Source of the DNA: Ampullaceana balthica
Taxonomy: Eukaryota; Mollusca; Gastropoda; Lymnaeidae
NCBI GenBank assembly: GCA_944989445.1
Contig: CALYLW010000429.1
Coordinates: 124,001 to 188,000 of the forward strand
Length of the DNA: 64,000 nt
Direction of reading: 5' to 3'
In this document: positions 38,325-49,614 of the stretch, piece by piece
Layout: every line of letters begins with the position of its first letter
How positions within the stretch are numbered: position 1 is the first letter of the stretch
Position numbers and translations under genes: made by a program
The notes under the pieces: model-generated
What the model was told of the DNA's origin: nothing
The model's database searches: none
What the model saw: the letters and a program-made list of their open reading frames with translations, nothing else

Positions 38325-38419
38325 GGGGCTCATTGAGCCCCCAGAAATTTTTCGGTCCGACAAGGGGCGCAGATTTTGTGTCATGTCCCCGGGCGCACAT
38401 TACCCTAGCTACGCCACTG
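38325..38419. mobile_element. MITE end fragment (CAGTGGCGTAGCTAG type)
   Basis: On the - strand it begins CAGTGGCGTAGCTAGGGTAA and continues into 'gcgcccggggacatgacac', a common hAT-like MITE end. No opposite end was found, so it is truncated or rearranged. Confidence 0.5.
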
Positions 38420-38457
38420 GCACAGCGCGACAGGAAAGTATTAAAAGGGTTGTTCAA

Positions 38458-38745
38458 TATAATACGCACCGCGACACTATAACACAAAAATTAACATGCT
38501 ACATAGAGATAAATAGAGATAATAAAAATTCATTAATTTAATTGCAGTACATTCGATCGATGTGAAATTTTGATAGATCATTTTTATCATCGGCACGAGT
38601 CTGCCTGCAAAATTTAAGCTCGCTAGTATACGAGGAAGTGGGTTAAAAATCGATTCAAAAGTTTTTCGGCATTAAATGCATCAAGTTCAAGCAATCAACC
38701 AGACCAGCAGACGCCACGAGTTAATATAAAAGATTTTAAAATATC
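38458..38745 (+). repeat. Diverged CTTATAT-family unit
   Basis: Keeps the family core: 'attcattaatttaattgcag', 'cattcgatcgatgtgaaatt', 'caaaatttaagctcgct', and the end 'gagttaatataaaagatttt'. It differs from array units between these landmarks and resembles the copy at 51840-52270. Confidence 0.75.
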
Positions 38746-39149
38746 ACAGAAACAAGGAAAGGGAATAAATGATTAAGTTATAAGAATTTTTAATCATGGT
38801 ATAAAATTTAGTTCTCGTGGGAGATGCTGATCTTCTATCGAGCGCCTCCCCAGCCGGCGGATAGGAGAACGCCCACCAGATATGGAGGGTACCGGGGAAA
38901 TAAAATACCCGGGGTGGACCAAAATCAGCCCTACTGCCTTGTAGGAAGTGGGGGTATCCACAAAGGCTAGGGACCCAACCCGAACAAAAGCAGCTACACA
39001 GAGAGGTGTGAGGGGTAACCCCCCAGACGGCTGTGCGCAGGGCTAACAACCCAGCCATGTAAAACAAAAACATGTTACGAAAGCCAATCAACTGAATAAA
39101 ACCCGGACTGATATCAATGGAGACCGGCCTATGCCTGTTAATGGACGAG

Positions 39150-39870
39150 AATTTTGTTTTGCGACATGGAATGTTCGAAGCCTGTTCAAAGCAGGAGCCT
39201 TAAACAATCTTATAATCCAATTAAACAAAATTCGATGGAAAAATGCAGACATACTACAAAACAAGAGAATACACAGTATTTTATAGAGGTAATAACACCA
39301 ACACACTAGGAACAGGATTTGCCGTTAAAAAAGAAGTAGTCAATGCCGTCATAGGCTTCAAACCAGAGAATGAAAGATTGTGCTCCCTACGTGTGTGGGG
39401 GAAAGTATTCAATATAACATTCATAAATTCACATGCTCCCACTGAAGATACGGAAGATCAGGTTAAAGAATCCTTTTATGAGACACTGGAAAAGATCTAT
39501 GAAGAGGCACCACGACATGATATTAAAATAGTGATAGGAAACTTTAATGCAAAAATTGGTAAGGAAAGGGTATTTATGCCAACTATTGGCAAGGAAAGTC
39601 TTCATGATGAATCCAATGTCAATGGCATGAGATTGATAGACTTTGCTCTAGGAAAAGAAATGTCAGTGAGCAGCACCAAGTTTCAACACAAGAATGTACA
39701 TAAAACCACTTGGAACTCATCAGACGGAGTCACCCACAACCAAATTGACCATGTTCTAATTGATAGGAGACATTGATCCGTTATACCTGACGTAAAAAGT
39801 TATTGAGGAGCAGATGCTGACTCTGACCACCTACTTGTACGAGTTAAATACAAGTAGAGAATAAGCATAA
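39150..39870 (+). pseudogene. LINE endonuclease domain (broken)
   Basis: 'FATWNVRSLF' near 39160 is the usual start of an APE endonuclease; the open part is 39243-39779. It shows FINSHAP, VIGNFNAKIG and TTWNSSDGVTHNQIDHVLID. The family motif GDFNA reads GNFNA here, a change at a conserved acidic residue that fits an inactive enzyme. A stop at 39777-39779 precedes the expected 'GADADSDHLLV', which is still readable. Confidence 0.85.
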
Positions 39871-40399
39871 TCCAGAATTGTCATAATCAAAGAGAGAAAC
39901 GATATGATTACCAAAAACTTTCCAAAGACCCACTAACCGCAAAAGCCTACCAAAATGAAGTAGAAACACAGCTTGAAACATTTCGAGAAGAAGGGAACAA
40001 GGGAAACAACATAAAGGATCAATGGAATAGGATTAAAAATCTTATGAAAAGATCAGCTGAAAAAGTTGTAGGGTTCCAACAAACTAATAAGAGAGTTGGC
40101 TGGTTCGACAATGAATGCAGAAAATTTATTGAAGAACGGAACAAAGCACGAATGATCATGTTACAAAGAGACACCAGAAAGACAACACAAACATACAAAG
40201 AGGCCAGAAGAAAAGCGACAAAAATGTGCATGAAGAAAAAGAGGGATCGGGAAAAGTCTAAGCTAAAAGAAATATAAGACTTGTCAAGAGAGAGAGAAAT
40301 ATCAGAGGAATGTACATGAAGATAAAAGATTAAATGAATGGATACCAAGCCAGACCACAAATGTGTGAGAGGCAGGATGGATAATTTATCACAGAAAAT

Positions 40400-42069
40400 A
40401 GTTAAGTATTGGAGAGATGGGCTGAATATTTTGAGGGTATACTGAATACAGACAATGGACAAGATGATGATTACCAACCACCACATGGAGGACCAGACCC
40501 TTTTATAAACCCGCCAACATTAGAAGAAGCTAAAGAAGTAATCAATCATATGAAAAATCACAAAGCCCCTGGAGAAGATCTTATCACAGCAGAACTTATT
40601 AAGTATGGAGGAGGAGAACTACACATTCAGATACATAATCTCTTAACTAGAATCTGGCAAGAAGAGAAAATACCAACAGAATGGGAAATGGCATTCATAA
40701 CTCCAATACACAAGAAAGGATCTCAACTTCAATGCACGATTTACAGAGGAATTAAACGTTTCCTACAAAATACTGACGAAACTTATAGCCAAAAGACTAC
40801 ATCCATATTCTGAAGAAATATTAGGAGACTACCAATGTGGATTCAGGCAAAACAGATCAACGACTGATCAAATTTTAACCATCAGATCCATATTACAGAA
40901 ATGATATGAATACAACATCCCAGTGCATCAACTATATGTAAATTATAAAATGGCCTATGACAGCATCAAAAGGAAATATCTATATGAAACGCTGCAGGAG
41001 TTTGGCATACCCAACAAACTGACAAGAATGATATATGTCACGTTAAACAACTCAAAAAGCAAAGTTAAGGTTCAAGGAGAATACTCAAGGGAATTTAGGA
41101 TTAGTCAAGGACTGAGGCAGGGAGACTCACTATCTTGTATGCTTTTTAATTTAACGTTAGAAAGAGTTATTAGAAACATAAATATCGACACTCGAGGAAC
41201 AATAACTGGATACTTCCTGAGGGAAACTCAAGAACCAAAAGCTGTTGGCACTTTCTATAGCCAACCCATCCAATACCTTGCATATGCTGATGACAAAGCC
41301 CTGCTCTAAAAGTACTAAAGACGTATCAAGGTCATCCATTGAATTAGAAGATGCATCACTGCAAGCAAGGCTAAAAGTCAACAACCAAAAAACAAAATAC
41401 ATGACCCTAGAAAGAGAAGAAATGACAGGTGAAGACATTAAAATTAGGAACCAGACTTTTGAAAAAGTAAATCAATTCAAATACCTAGGATCACTACTAA
41501 ATGAAAGGAATGAATTAATAATAGAAATCAAAGAAAGAATATCAGCCGGAAAGATAGCATACTTTAGTAGCCAGAAAATCCTCAAAAACAAAAACATTAC
41601 AAGGGAAACAAAGAAAACTCTTTATAAAACGATCATCAGACCAGCTGTGACATATGAAAGTGAAACTTGGACCTTAACAAAAACTGCAGAAAACCGGTTA
41701 AATACATGGGAGAGGAAAGATCTCAGGAAGATATATGGACCAACAAAAGATGAGTTCGGATGGAGAATAAGAACCAACCATGAACTATACAGTCTATATC
41801 AGGATACCACAATAGTTGCTGAAATAAAAAAAGGTCAGACTGCGCTGGGCAGGACACCAAAAAGAATGTCAAATGATAGAGGAGTAAAGAGGGTACACCA
41901 CCAAAACCCCAGCGGAAAACGGCTCAAGGGAAGACCTGGGCTGAGATGGATGGATGACGTAGAGAAAAATCTACAACAACTTGGCATCCAATATTGGAGA
42001 AGAAAGGTCTTGATAACGACTGAGTGGAAGGAGGTCATGAGGCAGGCCCAAGCACTAAATGGGCTGTAG
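40400..42069 (+). pseudogene. LINE reverse transcriptase and C-terminal region (broken)
   Basis: Fragments in changing frames: 40409-40813 (NHKAPGEDLITAELIKYGG, FITPIHKKGS), 40923-41309 (MAYDSIKRKYLYETL, SQGLRQGDSLSCMLFNL, QYLAYADD) and 41245-42069 (FKYLGSLL, VTYESETWTLTK, GRPGLRWMDDVEKNLQQLG). The catalytic box C YADD is intact. In box A the usual D before FKxAYD is N (VNYKMAYDS). Frameshifts lie near 40740 and 41300. Confidence 0.9.
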
Positions 42070-42143
42070 GGCCACAGGGATGGATGGATAAAATTTAGCT
42101 ACATTAAAGTTTTTAAAAGTACTTCTTTATACTGGACTTATTC

Positions 42144-42281
42144 TAGGGCTGTACCGAATTCAAATTTTTGAAATCCGGCTCCTGGCCGGATTTATGAAGC
42201 TAAATCTGTATGGAGTCGGAGCCGGATTTGCAAAAATGGCTGTGCCCGGATTTGCAGGAGCCTAAATCCGGAACACCCCTA
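42144..42281. mobile_element. hAT-like MITE, 138 bp
   Basis: Ends TAGGGCTGTACCGAATTC and CCGGAACACCCCTA, with 'atccggctcctggccgg' repeats inside. The flanking 8-mers do not match well, so the duplication has decayed or the end is off. Related in style to 54707-54930. Confidence 0.7.
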
Positions 42282-42679
42282 ATTTAATATACCAAAAGAA
42301 AATGCTATTTCAAATATTAAAAGGTTTGACTAGATAATCTGACAGACGTTTACCAAATTGCTCCTAATATTCACTTCACACGTCTCCACGGCAGTTGCCT
42401 AAAAAATATTACATGATTCTTTAAAAAAATTAGATTTTAATGAGCCTCCAATGTCTCAAGCATGATAATCGTTAACTTAAAATTGTTCAGTATTCTCTAA
42501 GACTCTAAAATTAAGAGCTTCTCTGGCAAAAAAAAATCCAAAGAAGTGAAGCTACATTGCTTAGGCTTCTAGCGCCCGAAAGCTTATTGTTTGTTTCACC
42601 AGAAGGAAGACAAAAACGATTGTGGGAGCATAGTTTGAGACAGCAAGAGAGTTCCTTCACTGAAATCAGTTCCAATAGG

Positions 42680-42878
42680 CAGTGGCGTCACTAAGGGGGT
42701 ACGAGGGTGGGGACCGCATCGGGGGACACCATCACAAGGGTGACACAAAAATGTAAAATTCTGTATATCCCTGCCATTTTGCTATGGCAGACTCGGAGGA
42801 AGTCTATGGGTTAAGTCGTAAGGGGGTGACACCATGAGCTACCGCTCTGGGTGACACCAACCCATAGTGACGGCTCTG
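42680..42878. mobile_element. hAT MITE, 199 bp
   Basis: Left end CAGTGGCGTCACTAAGGGG; right end GTGACGGCTCTG. An exact 8-bp duplication CCAATAGG lies at 42672-42679 and 42879-42886. Non-coding. Confidence 0.9.
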
Positions 42879-43509
42879 CCAATAGGTAATCCTTAGCCTT
42901 TCGCTTCATACAGGAGTAGGCGTCTGAGAAGCTTCTGTTGTTATTAATCCGTTTTTTAAAAGGTAAAATATGCAGTTATTAAAGAACTGGTTCAATAGGA
43001 ACAGTCGGGTTTGTAAGTGTCACATTCTTGGGAGCTGTATGGTGGATTCTCTGAAGATAATTCTGTTAGACTTTAGGGATTTCAGTCCAATCGCGACATT
43101 ACTGTTGCTAGAGTGATAAAATTTGCTGCACTCTGAGTTAGCATTTGGCAAACACTAATATCGCCGTCTCACATTCATCAAAGAATACTTGAATTAATCT
43201 AATATAGCACAATAGCGATTAAGAGCATTTTTAATGGTCCTTTCCGAGTTTTTACAATGTAGTCAAATAAAACAACACAACAATGATTGAAACCATGCAA
43301 AGAGGATAAAAAACCATTAGCTCAAGAAATGAAAAACTAACTATTACATATTACTAAATAAGCATGTATTGAAAGAGTGTTAATTGGCGCCTAACCTGCC
43401 TTTAATAAATACATCTTTCTTTCTTATTTATTTTTGTATGACTTATACATTTTGTGGAACCCGGCTCTTGCGTTTACTTTAGATACATTCTGAACGCGAC
43501 TCCATCGAT

Positions 43510-43575
43510 CAGAGCCGTCTTTACATCATTTTGGGCACATTTTGTTCAACGGGCATATGCGTTTAGACGGCCCTG
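43510..43575. mobile_element. Tiny hAT MITE, 66 bp
   Basis: CAGAGCCGTCTTTACATC at the left and GCGTTTAGACGGCCCTG at the right, with an exact 8-bp duplication CCATCGAT (43502-43509, 43576-43583). It is an internally deleted relative of the ~181-bp element at 35712. Confidence 0.9.
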
Positions 43576-43583
43576 CCATCGAT

Positions 43584-44223
43584 ACCTGACAAATAGTGAA
43601 CTTTTAATATCTGGTCAGCCCCTTGTGAATGTGTCACCCTGTGCAAGCCACGTTGTCCTACCAGCAGTAACGCCAAAGATTTTTTAGATCTGGGGCCCAA
43701 AAATCAAAGGCTTTATCAAAATATGATTTTTTTTTAAAATCTAATTTTTAATTTTTTTAAATATTTTTTTTAGTTGCGATGAATTTTTTCTGTAAGGAAA
43801 TCCGGTCAATCGTTAACTCTGCTAACATATGTTAGAATAGTTAGGATTATTAAAAAATAATAAATAAAACGAGTGAGCTGCTCTTAAAATAAAATTCTGA
43901 ACTAACAGTAATCTAGCTGACAGATTGGATACAGTTCTTCGCTTTTGGAAGATAGAAAAAACTGCATCTCCTGCAGAGCTGTAGGGAAGTGACGCATTTT
44001 GTCGGTGTGTTCCTATAGGTTTACACACGCAGGAAACAATTTTAATCAATATTGTAATCTGGTCAATCAACTAACGGTTGTTTTTTGTTTTTGTTTTAAT
44101 TTTTTTGTTTTTTTTTGGTCAGTGAAGTTTTTAGATTATGTTTTTAAAAAATGGATAACTATGATAGAATCTGAGTGTTTGGAATATCTTTATATTTAAA
44201 AGAAAAAATTTGACAATTTATTT
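43584..44223. other. AT-rich spacer
   Basis: No element ends or supported ORF seen. Confidence 0.4.
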
Positions 44224-44935
44224 TAAGAACAATAATTGACCGCCAGAGGGTTCGTTCCTCAACAATAGCCTCCCATGTTTTGTGGTCGATGTGCGCCAGT
44301 AAATGTCTTTCTTTCAGACGTCTTTGTAGCGCAGAAAAGGGCGACCTCTTTTCGTATGACCAGTTGCCAGCTCACCGTAAAGCAGGGCTCTTGGAATGCG
44401 CTTCAAACCCATCCTGTGGACATGGCCTTACCACCACTCAGGATTGAGTGCATACTCAACATATGGCTTCTCTTGAGCACCTCCACATTTGTGATTTTAT
44501 CCTGCAACTTGATGTGTAGATCCTACGCAAGCGTAGCAAGTGGAAAGTGTTAAGCTGCCTTATTTGCTTGGCGTATGTCGTCAGCACTCGCTTCCATAAA
44601 GGAGTGCGCTTGTGATGTTACTTACACGCAGGCCTGGTACACAGTGATTTTGGTCCTATCAGTGAGATACGCATTGTTTCGCACTCTTTGGTGAGCCTAG
44701 CCATTAACGATGCGACCTTACCGATCCTGGTTTTTATTTATCTCTCTCTGCTTGTGATGTTACTGCCGAGGTAGGTGTACTCCTCGACAACATCCAAGGT
44801 GTTTCTCTCAATGGAGATGTGCCTTGTATCATAATGTTGGTCTTTGCTACTCACATGGGTAATCGAATACCTCGGCCATGATATAAATATTTGGCGTGCT
44901 GTGGCATTGCGATGGCCTTCAGTGCACAAGTGCAT
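44224..44935 (-). mobile_element. LINE RT C-terminal fragment, decayed
   Basis: On the - strand, DVVEEYTYLGSNI (near 44800) followed by frames reading 'DRTKITVYQACV', 'LQDKITNVEVLKRS..SMHSIL', and 'HRPQNMGGYC'. These match the C-terminal part of LINE polyproteins (YLGS..., LYxACVLS..., WxDxVxNxxVLxRAxxxSM). Many stops and frameshifts. A different and older copy from the LINE at 38815. Confidence 0.75.
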
Positions 44936-45612
44936 TTGTCATATACACAGCCGGCCGTGGGCAGTGGGTCGAACTAAACAAGTACCGGAGCACCTAGTCA
45001 AGTCTAAGTGATGTCATAAAGATGACAGATTTCATACAATATTCATGTACATATATCTTTCTGTCATTTTTGGGGAAAGATGTGTCCCTGGTGGTTTCTA
45101 TTTTTTTTGGGGGGTATGGAGAATTATTTAGTCTTACATTCTGATAAAGCTTGTCTACATCAATGCCATTACCTCTCTTCAAAGTCAATGTGCTTGCCTC
45201 CCATCATGAGGTCAAACTTGGCCCTGTTAGGTACCTTCTCTCGCCGCCTCCTCGTGCCCCTGATGGCATCTATGTTTTGAACACCGGCTTTAAGTCTCTC
45301 TCGTTGATTCGAGCTAGAAATTTCATTATGTTTAAGTTTTTTAACACGGTACAGAAAAATTCCTCAAATAATATTGAGATTAGCTTGGTTTTCAATTGAC
45401 ATCAAATTTTTGGATGCTCTCCCGTTTCTACCGCCCAGGAAAAAAATTATCCAATAGAAAGACATCAAACCAAAATATGCAGAACTGACCTAGGTCAATA
45501 ATTTAGACGTTGTATTAAATGAATACATAGCTTACAAGGTTTAATACACGTAGGTGAGTTGAAACTCATAAATGTTTGTGAGACTGCATTCAGGCTTATA
45601 GATAAGAAGATG

Positions 45613-45723
45613 GATAACATGCAAACAGGGTATTAGTGAGCCTGACAAGACGTCACAAAACAGAGAACGTTCGCGGTTTTGTGACGTCTTATCAGGCTCA
45701 CTCATACCCTCTTGCATGTTATC
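45613..45723. mobile_element. 111-bp fold-back MITE
   Basis: Arms of about 48 bp, GATAACATGCAA...GACGTCACAAAAC and its inverse, with three substitutions and a 1-base gap, around a ~14-bp loop. A 3-bp ATG flanks both ends (45610-45612, 45724-45726). Each arm holds a GACGTCAC motif. Palindromic ends plus a short duplication indicate a foldback MITE. Confidence 0.85.
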
Positions 45724-45809
45724 ATGAAACTCATAAATATTAATACTGCCGTTTCAATGAGGAATAAGAGACAAAGGAGGTGGAATGAAAATTAATTCCC
45801 CTCATAGAG

Positions 45810-46435
45810 CCGTGCTTCTCACTCTTTTTGGTATGGCAGCCCGGCAGGAAGTTTTCCATTGCACCAGGGACTGGTGCACTATTTTCACTGTACTGGCGTG
45901 GTAGCGAAATTTAATTTCGTTTTATTTTGTATCATTTTATGTGCTTATTAACAAAAATGTGACATTTTCTATAGCAGTGATTGGGAAACCATGGCTTGCG
46001 AGCCAGATGGCTCTATTGATCACTGCATCTGGCTCTCAGAGAAATGTTCGAGTATAAAAAAAACCCGTTTATTCAGACTCCTTTGATCTACATATTAATT
46101 GCTTTTAAAAAAAACAGCATAACAATGTTATTAAAAAGAATTCAGAGACATAATTATTGTACTTTTAGTGTTGAACTTATACAAAATGCACACATTTACT
46201 TGAATTTTTAGTTTTAAAACGTAATGTATGGCTCTCACATAATTACTTTTCAAAATATGTGGTATTTATGGCTCTCTCAGACAAAAAATTTCACGACCCC
46301 TGTTCTATAGGGTTAGTAATAATGGTTGCAAATAATGGATTGTAATGATATTTTTCTGTCCTGTCTTGATAATTTCTGCAGTGGATCGCCCACGGCCCGG
46401 CACCGGTCCGCGGACCTCCACTTTGAGAGGCACTG
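45810..46435. mobile_element. hAT MITE (outer of a nested pair)
   Basis: Ends CCGTGCTTCTCACT and TTTGAGAGGCACTG; exact 8-bp duplication TCATAGAG at 45802-45809 and 46436-46443. Same ends as the 186-bp element at 29726, with 'ccggcaccggtccgcggacc' inside. Holds the element at 45975-46302; about 290 bp without it. Confidence 0.9.
45975..46302. mobile_element. hAT MITE (inner of a nested pair)
   Basis: Starts CAGTGATTGGGAAACCATGG and ends TTTCACGACCCCTG; exact 8-bp duplication TTCTATAG at 45967-45974 and 46303-46310. 'gagccagatggctct' and 'tatggctctctcag' motifs lie inside. 328 bp. Confidence 0.92.
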
Positions 46436-46734
46436 TCATAGAGAGAGCTTTGATTGGTAATTCAATCAAAGGGTAATTGATTCAAGTTTAAGATAAGTCC
46501 AATTTACACCAAATTTACACCAACAATTTTCAGCAAACCGGAAAAAGGACAACAATAAATTAGACGTTGTTTCCCATGTGGTATTTTCTCATTTTGAAGT
46601 TACACGTAATACATAGAGGTAGAAAAAGATTTTTTTTAAACACGTTTTTATAAGTGGACTATAAAGAAGAAAACAATTTAAAACTTATAAGTTCAAGTAC
46701 TTTGATTTAATATGACTAAAAACGTTGGGCGGAT

Positions 46735-47181
46735 GTTTGGTATAAAAATTAAAGATTTATAATTTAGAAGGCAAAAGAGAGATCTATAAGTGAGAGAATG
46801 AGTGAATTGCATATGCCAAACCTCATAAGCGCCGCCCCCACATTTACAGGCTGAAGGTCACTGAACTCTCTTTGCCGTTAAACACGGGGATGTGGTCGTG
46901 GATGGCTGGGGTGAAATCCGGTGGCACATAATGTCAACAATAGCAGACGGAATACAGATTCTATATAGCGATAAACTAAAAATGCATTAATTTAATTACA
47001 ATACATTCGATCGATCTGAAACTTTGATACAATGGATTGTCATCCAAGATCTATCTGTGCTCAAATTTTGAGATCTCTAGAACCATCAGAAGTGGTTTAA
47101 TTTTACGTTGGAAAATTTGAAATTTTGCGGACAGGAAGGAAAACATTGCAACAGGAACGAAAGCAAGTTAATACAAACGTG
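46735..47181 (+). repeat. Diverged CTTATAT-family unit
   Basis: Keeps 'aactaaaaatgcattaattt', 'cattcgatcgatctgaaact', 'ttgtcatccaagatctatct' and the end 'gcaagttaatacaaacg'. Shares its middle with 52760-53085 rather than with the array. Confidence 0.78.
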
Positions 47182-48179
47182 GTAATAAAATCCAGGGAAG
47201 TTAACAGTTATGTCCTTTTCTCCAAGATCCACCTCTCCAGCCATGCTGACCACTCAATGCTGGACACTCTGGACTACGAACCAAACTCGAATATACCTTC
47301 CTACCAACAAGGCTGGACTAACACTCCTTCTTTTCGTGTAAATGCACGGAGTAAAAAAAATCGAGGGGCGCAAAATTCATTTTATGGAAATGTGGATGTG
47401 CGATCCGAAAAATGGATTTAAAAAACAAACAAGTTCCAAAAATGAGGCCATACATCGTTTTTAATAGTATAGTGTAAAAAATTATCCTGTTTAAAGAATA
47501 GACGAATCATAACTATTATATTATCAAGCGAATATTCGATTTTAACCCGGGCCGCAGTGAGTTTCATGACGAGAGGTCATATCGTTCTTTCTACGTCGCA
47601 AATGGTGTAACTAGGATATTTGCGCCCAGGGAAATTTATTTAAAATTTTTAAAATTGGTGCGCTTGACCCTTTACGTTTCATTAAGTTATACTATGATAT
47701 AACGTTGTAAGCTTCGCCCCTGTACCTTGGAGTTCGGGGACATACTTACCGCACTGCCCCACATTGTGACGACTTGGACCGGCGCACAGTACAAAAGGGT
47801 TTAACTTTGATATTCCTACTAATGCAAGCGGACGTAGGTTCACATAAAAAAATTTATATAAGATATCTTAGTAACGGAGATAAAATTACCAGAAATGGTT
47901 GGTGTATTCTGTAGCTAAAGATTCTGTTTTTGCCTCTACTACAAAATTTTTGCAAAGGCTACATCTTTGTTAGCAAACGATGGTTATGGAGATTGGCAGC
48001 ATATAGTACAAATCCTAAAAAATCATGAAACTACAAAAAACATTTTATAGTCAAAAGTCAAAAGGTAGCCTTTTAAAAGTTTTTAAATACACAACATAAA
48101 AAAACACAGACTTGAATAAGACCATTAAAAATGATGTCATTAAACTAATTGCAAATAATATCAAAAGTCACATATAAAA
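47182..48179. other. Spacer with old, unassigned repeats
   Basis: A patch at 47590-47730 ('tgtaactaggatatttgcgc') looks like a decayed MITE. No gene supported; the ORF at 47125-47421 overlaps the repeat end and resembles nothing known. Confidence 0.35.
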
Positions 48180-49590
48180 GGAAGTGAAAAAATATCAAAA
48201 ATTTTGATTACTCAATTATTTAGATTGCAAACCTGACCTAAATAAAAACAGAACAAATGATCTTCGTTAAAAGGTATGTGTCGATTGAACAAGAAGACAT
48301 CATCACTCGTGAACATTTTTGGGACTTTTTTCGACTGAAAGATTGCATTTGGAAAACATGAGAGGCCAAGGAAATGATAATCGGGGGAACATGATCATGA
48401 AAGGGGAACATCTGACGTTGGAAGCAAATATTAGAAACATCAACCCTAGGGCATCTTTAATACCATGTAGTAGCCACTCACTTAACCTGGTAATAAATGA
48501 TGATATGGTAAAATTAAAATCATCATTAGAAGAAACTAACTTCTTTGATATTGTCTAAAAATGGTAATTATTTTTTTCTTCATCGACTTTCAGACGGCCC
48601 ATCCTTTTGAAGAACGTTAAAGAACTAACCTTAAAACCTCGCAGTTACACCAGGTGGGAAAGTCGTTGAGGTATAAAATCATTCAAATATATGATGAATC
48701 GCTTAGCATTTACGAGAACAAAAATATAAATATTTCAATAAGAGATGAAGCACCTGGACTACTTACGTAACTACAACTATTCAAAATTCGTATTGTTTTG
48801 TCGTGATAGGGTATGAGATATTAACTCATGTCAATCTCATTAGTAAACTCATGCAGGGCAAAAGTTATGATATTGCATTGGTAATAAAACTTTTGAGAAG
48901 TTCCAATATTTTTTTAAAGAGAATCTTAGATCAGACAATCACTTAATTGCAATCCTTGTTGATGTTGGCAAATGGCATCCGAAATAGATGCAGATACAAA
49001 ATTTGACTCAATACAGGGAAATCGAGTTCGTCGAGAAAAAGTCAATTTGATGATAATCAGATCAAGCACACATGGTATGCACAAGAAAGATACTAATTTC
49101 AATTCTTTTGCCACCTTGTTGACACTGCAACCAAGTCTTTAAACATTAAAGCAAAGATTTTTTCAGCTGCAACATCACAACAGTTACTTTTTTTTTAATA
49201 TATCATAAATATGAACTAAAAGATGCTAGTTTTTCTGGGATTTGGTAAATTGCAAAGATCTGGAAAGCCTTTTAACAGATGGAGAATTAGTAGATATCCA
49301 CTTTCTAATGAAATATCAGAGGTGTATTCTCTATTGAAAAAATAGTCAGAACTTTTGAAATTCATAACAAAAATGAAATATGCTCCAAACTTGAGCGTTG
49401 CTATAGGAATTTAGTAACTTCCGATCCGGGGAAAGTATTTTTTCCAAACTAAAACTAAAAATAATCAAGAGCTATTTTGGAAACAACATCTCTAACAAAA
49501 TTGTCAAACCTCGCTATATTAGCAGTTGATTATGAACTCAGTAACAGCTTAAATATTTCTGACTTAATTATAGAAGTCTCTGAACTAAAA
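48180..49590 (+). pseudogene. hAT-type transposase of the ZMYM1/DUF4371 kind, decayed
   Basis: At 48340-48540 the frame reads LHLENMRGQG.DN, then INPRA.LIPCSSHSLNLVIND and LEETNFFDIV, the DUF4371/ZMYM1-like signature. Downstream frames keep 'LTLKP' with TRWES-like remnants. Near the end (49515-49590) 'ILAVDYELSNSLNISDLIIEV' minus its last residues matches the hAT C-terminal dimerisation region. Stops and frameshifts throughout make it a dead gene. No inverted ends were located. Confidence 0.75.
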
Positions 49591-49614
49591 GTTCCTTTAA
49601 GAATATCCGAGTAT

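Larger units (their letters stand above)
38815..42090 (+). mobile_element. APE-type LINE retrotransposon, nearly full length, broken
   Basis: Order: GC-richer 5' UTR (38815-39130), apurinic-type endonuclease (39150-39870), linker, reverse transcriptase (40400-41310), C-terminal region (to the TAG at 42067-42069), and a GGATGGATGGA tail. Style (NQIDHVLID, YLGS, RRPK..WMDDVEKNL, WKEVMRQA) resembles RTE-like elements, but the clade is not certain. Multiple stops and frameshifts make it a dead copy. Confidence 0.9.

Noticed and set aside
45080..45400. Two overlapping plus-strand ORFs
   Set aside because: No recognisable domain; next to a decayed minus-strand LINE and probably old repeat sequence.
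47125..47421. 98-aa ORF
   Set aside because: Overlaps the end of a CTTATAT-family unit; no domain.
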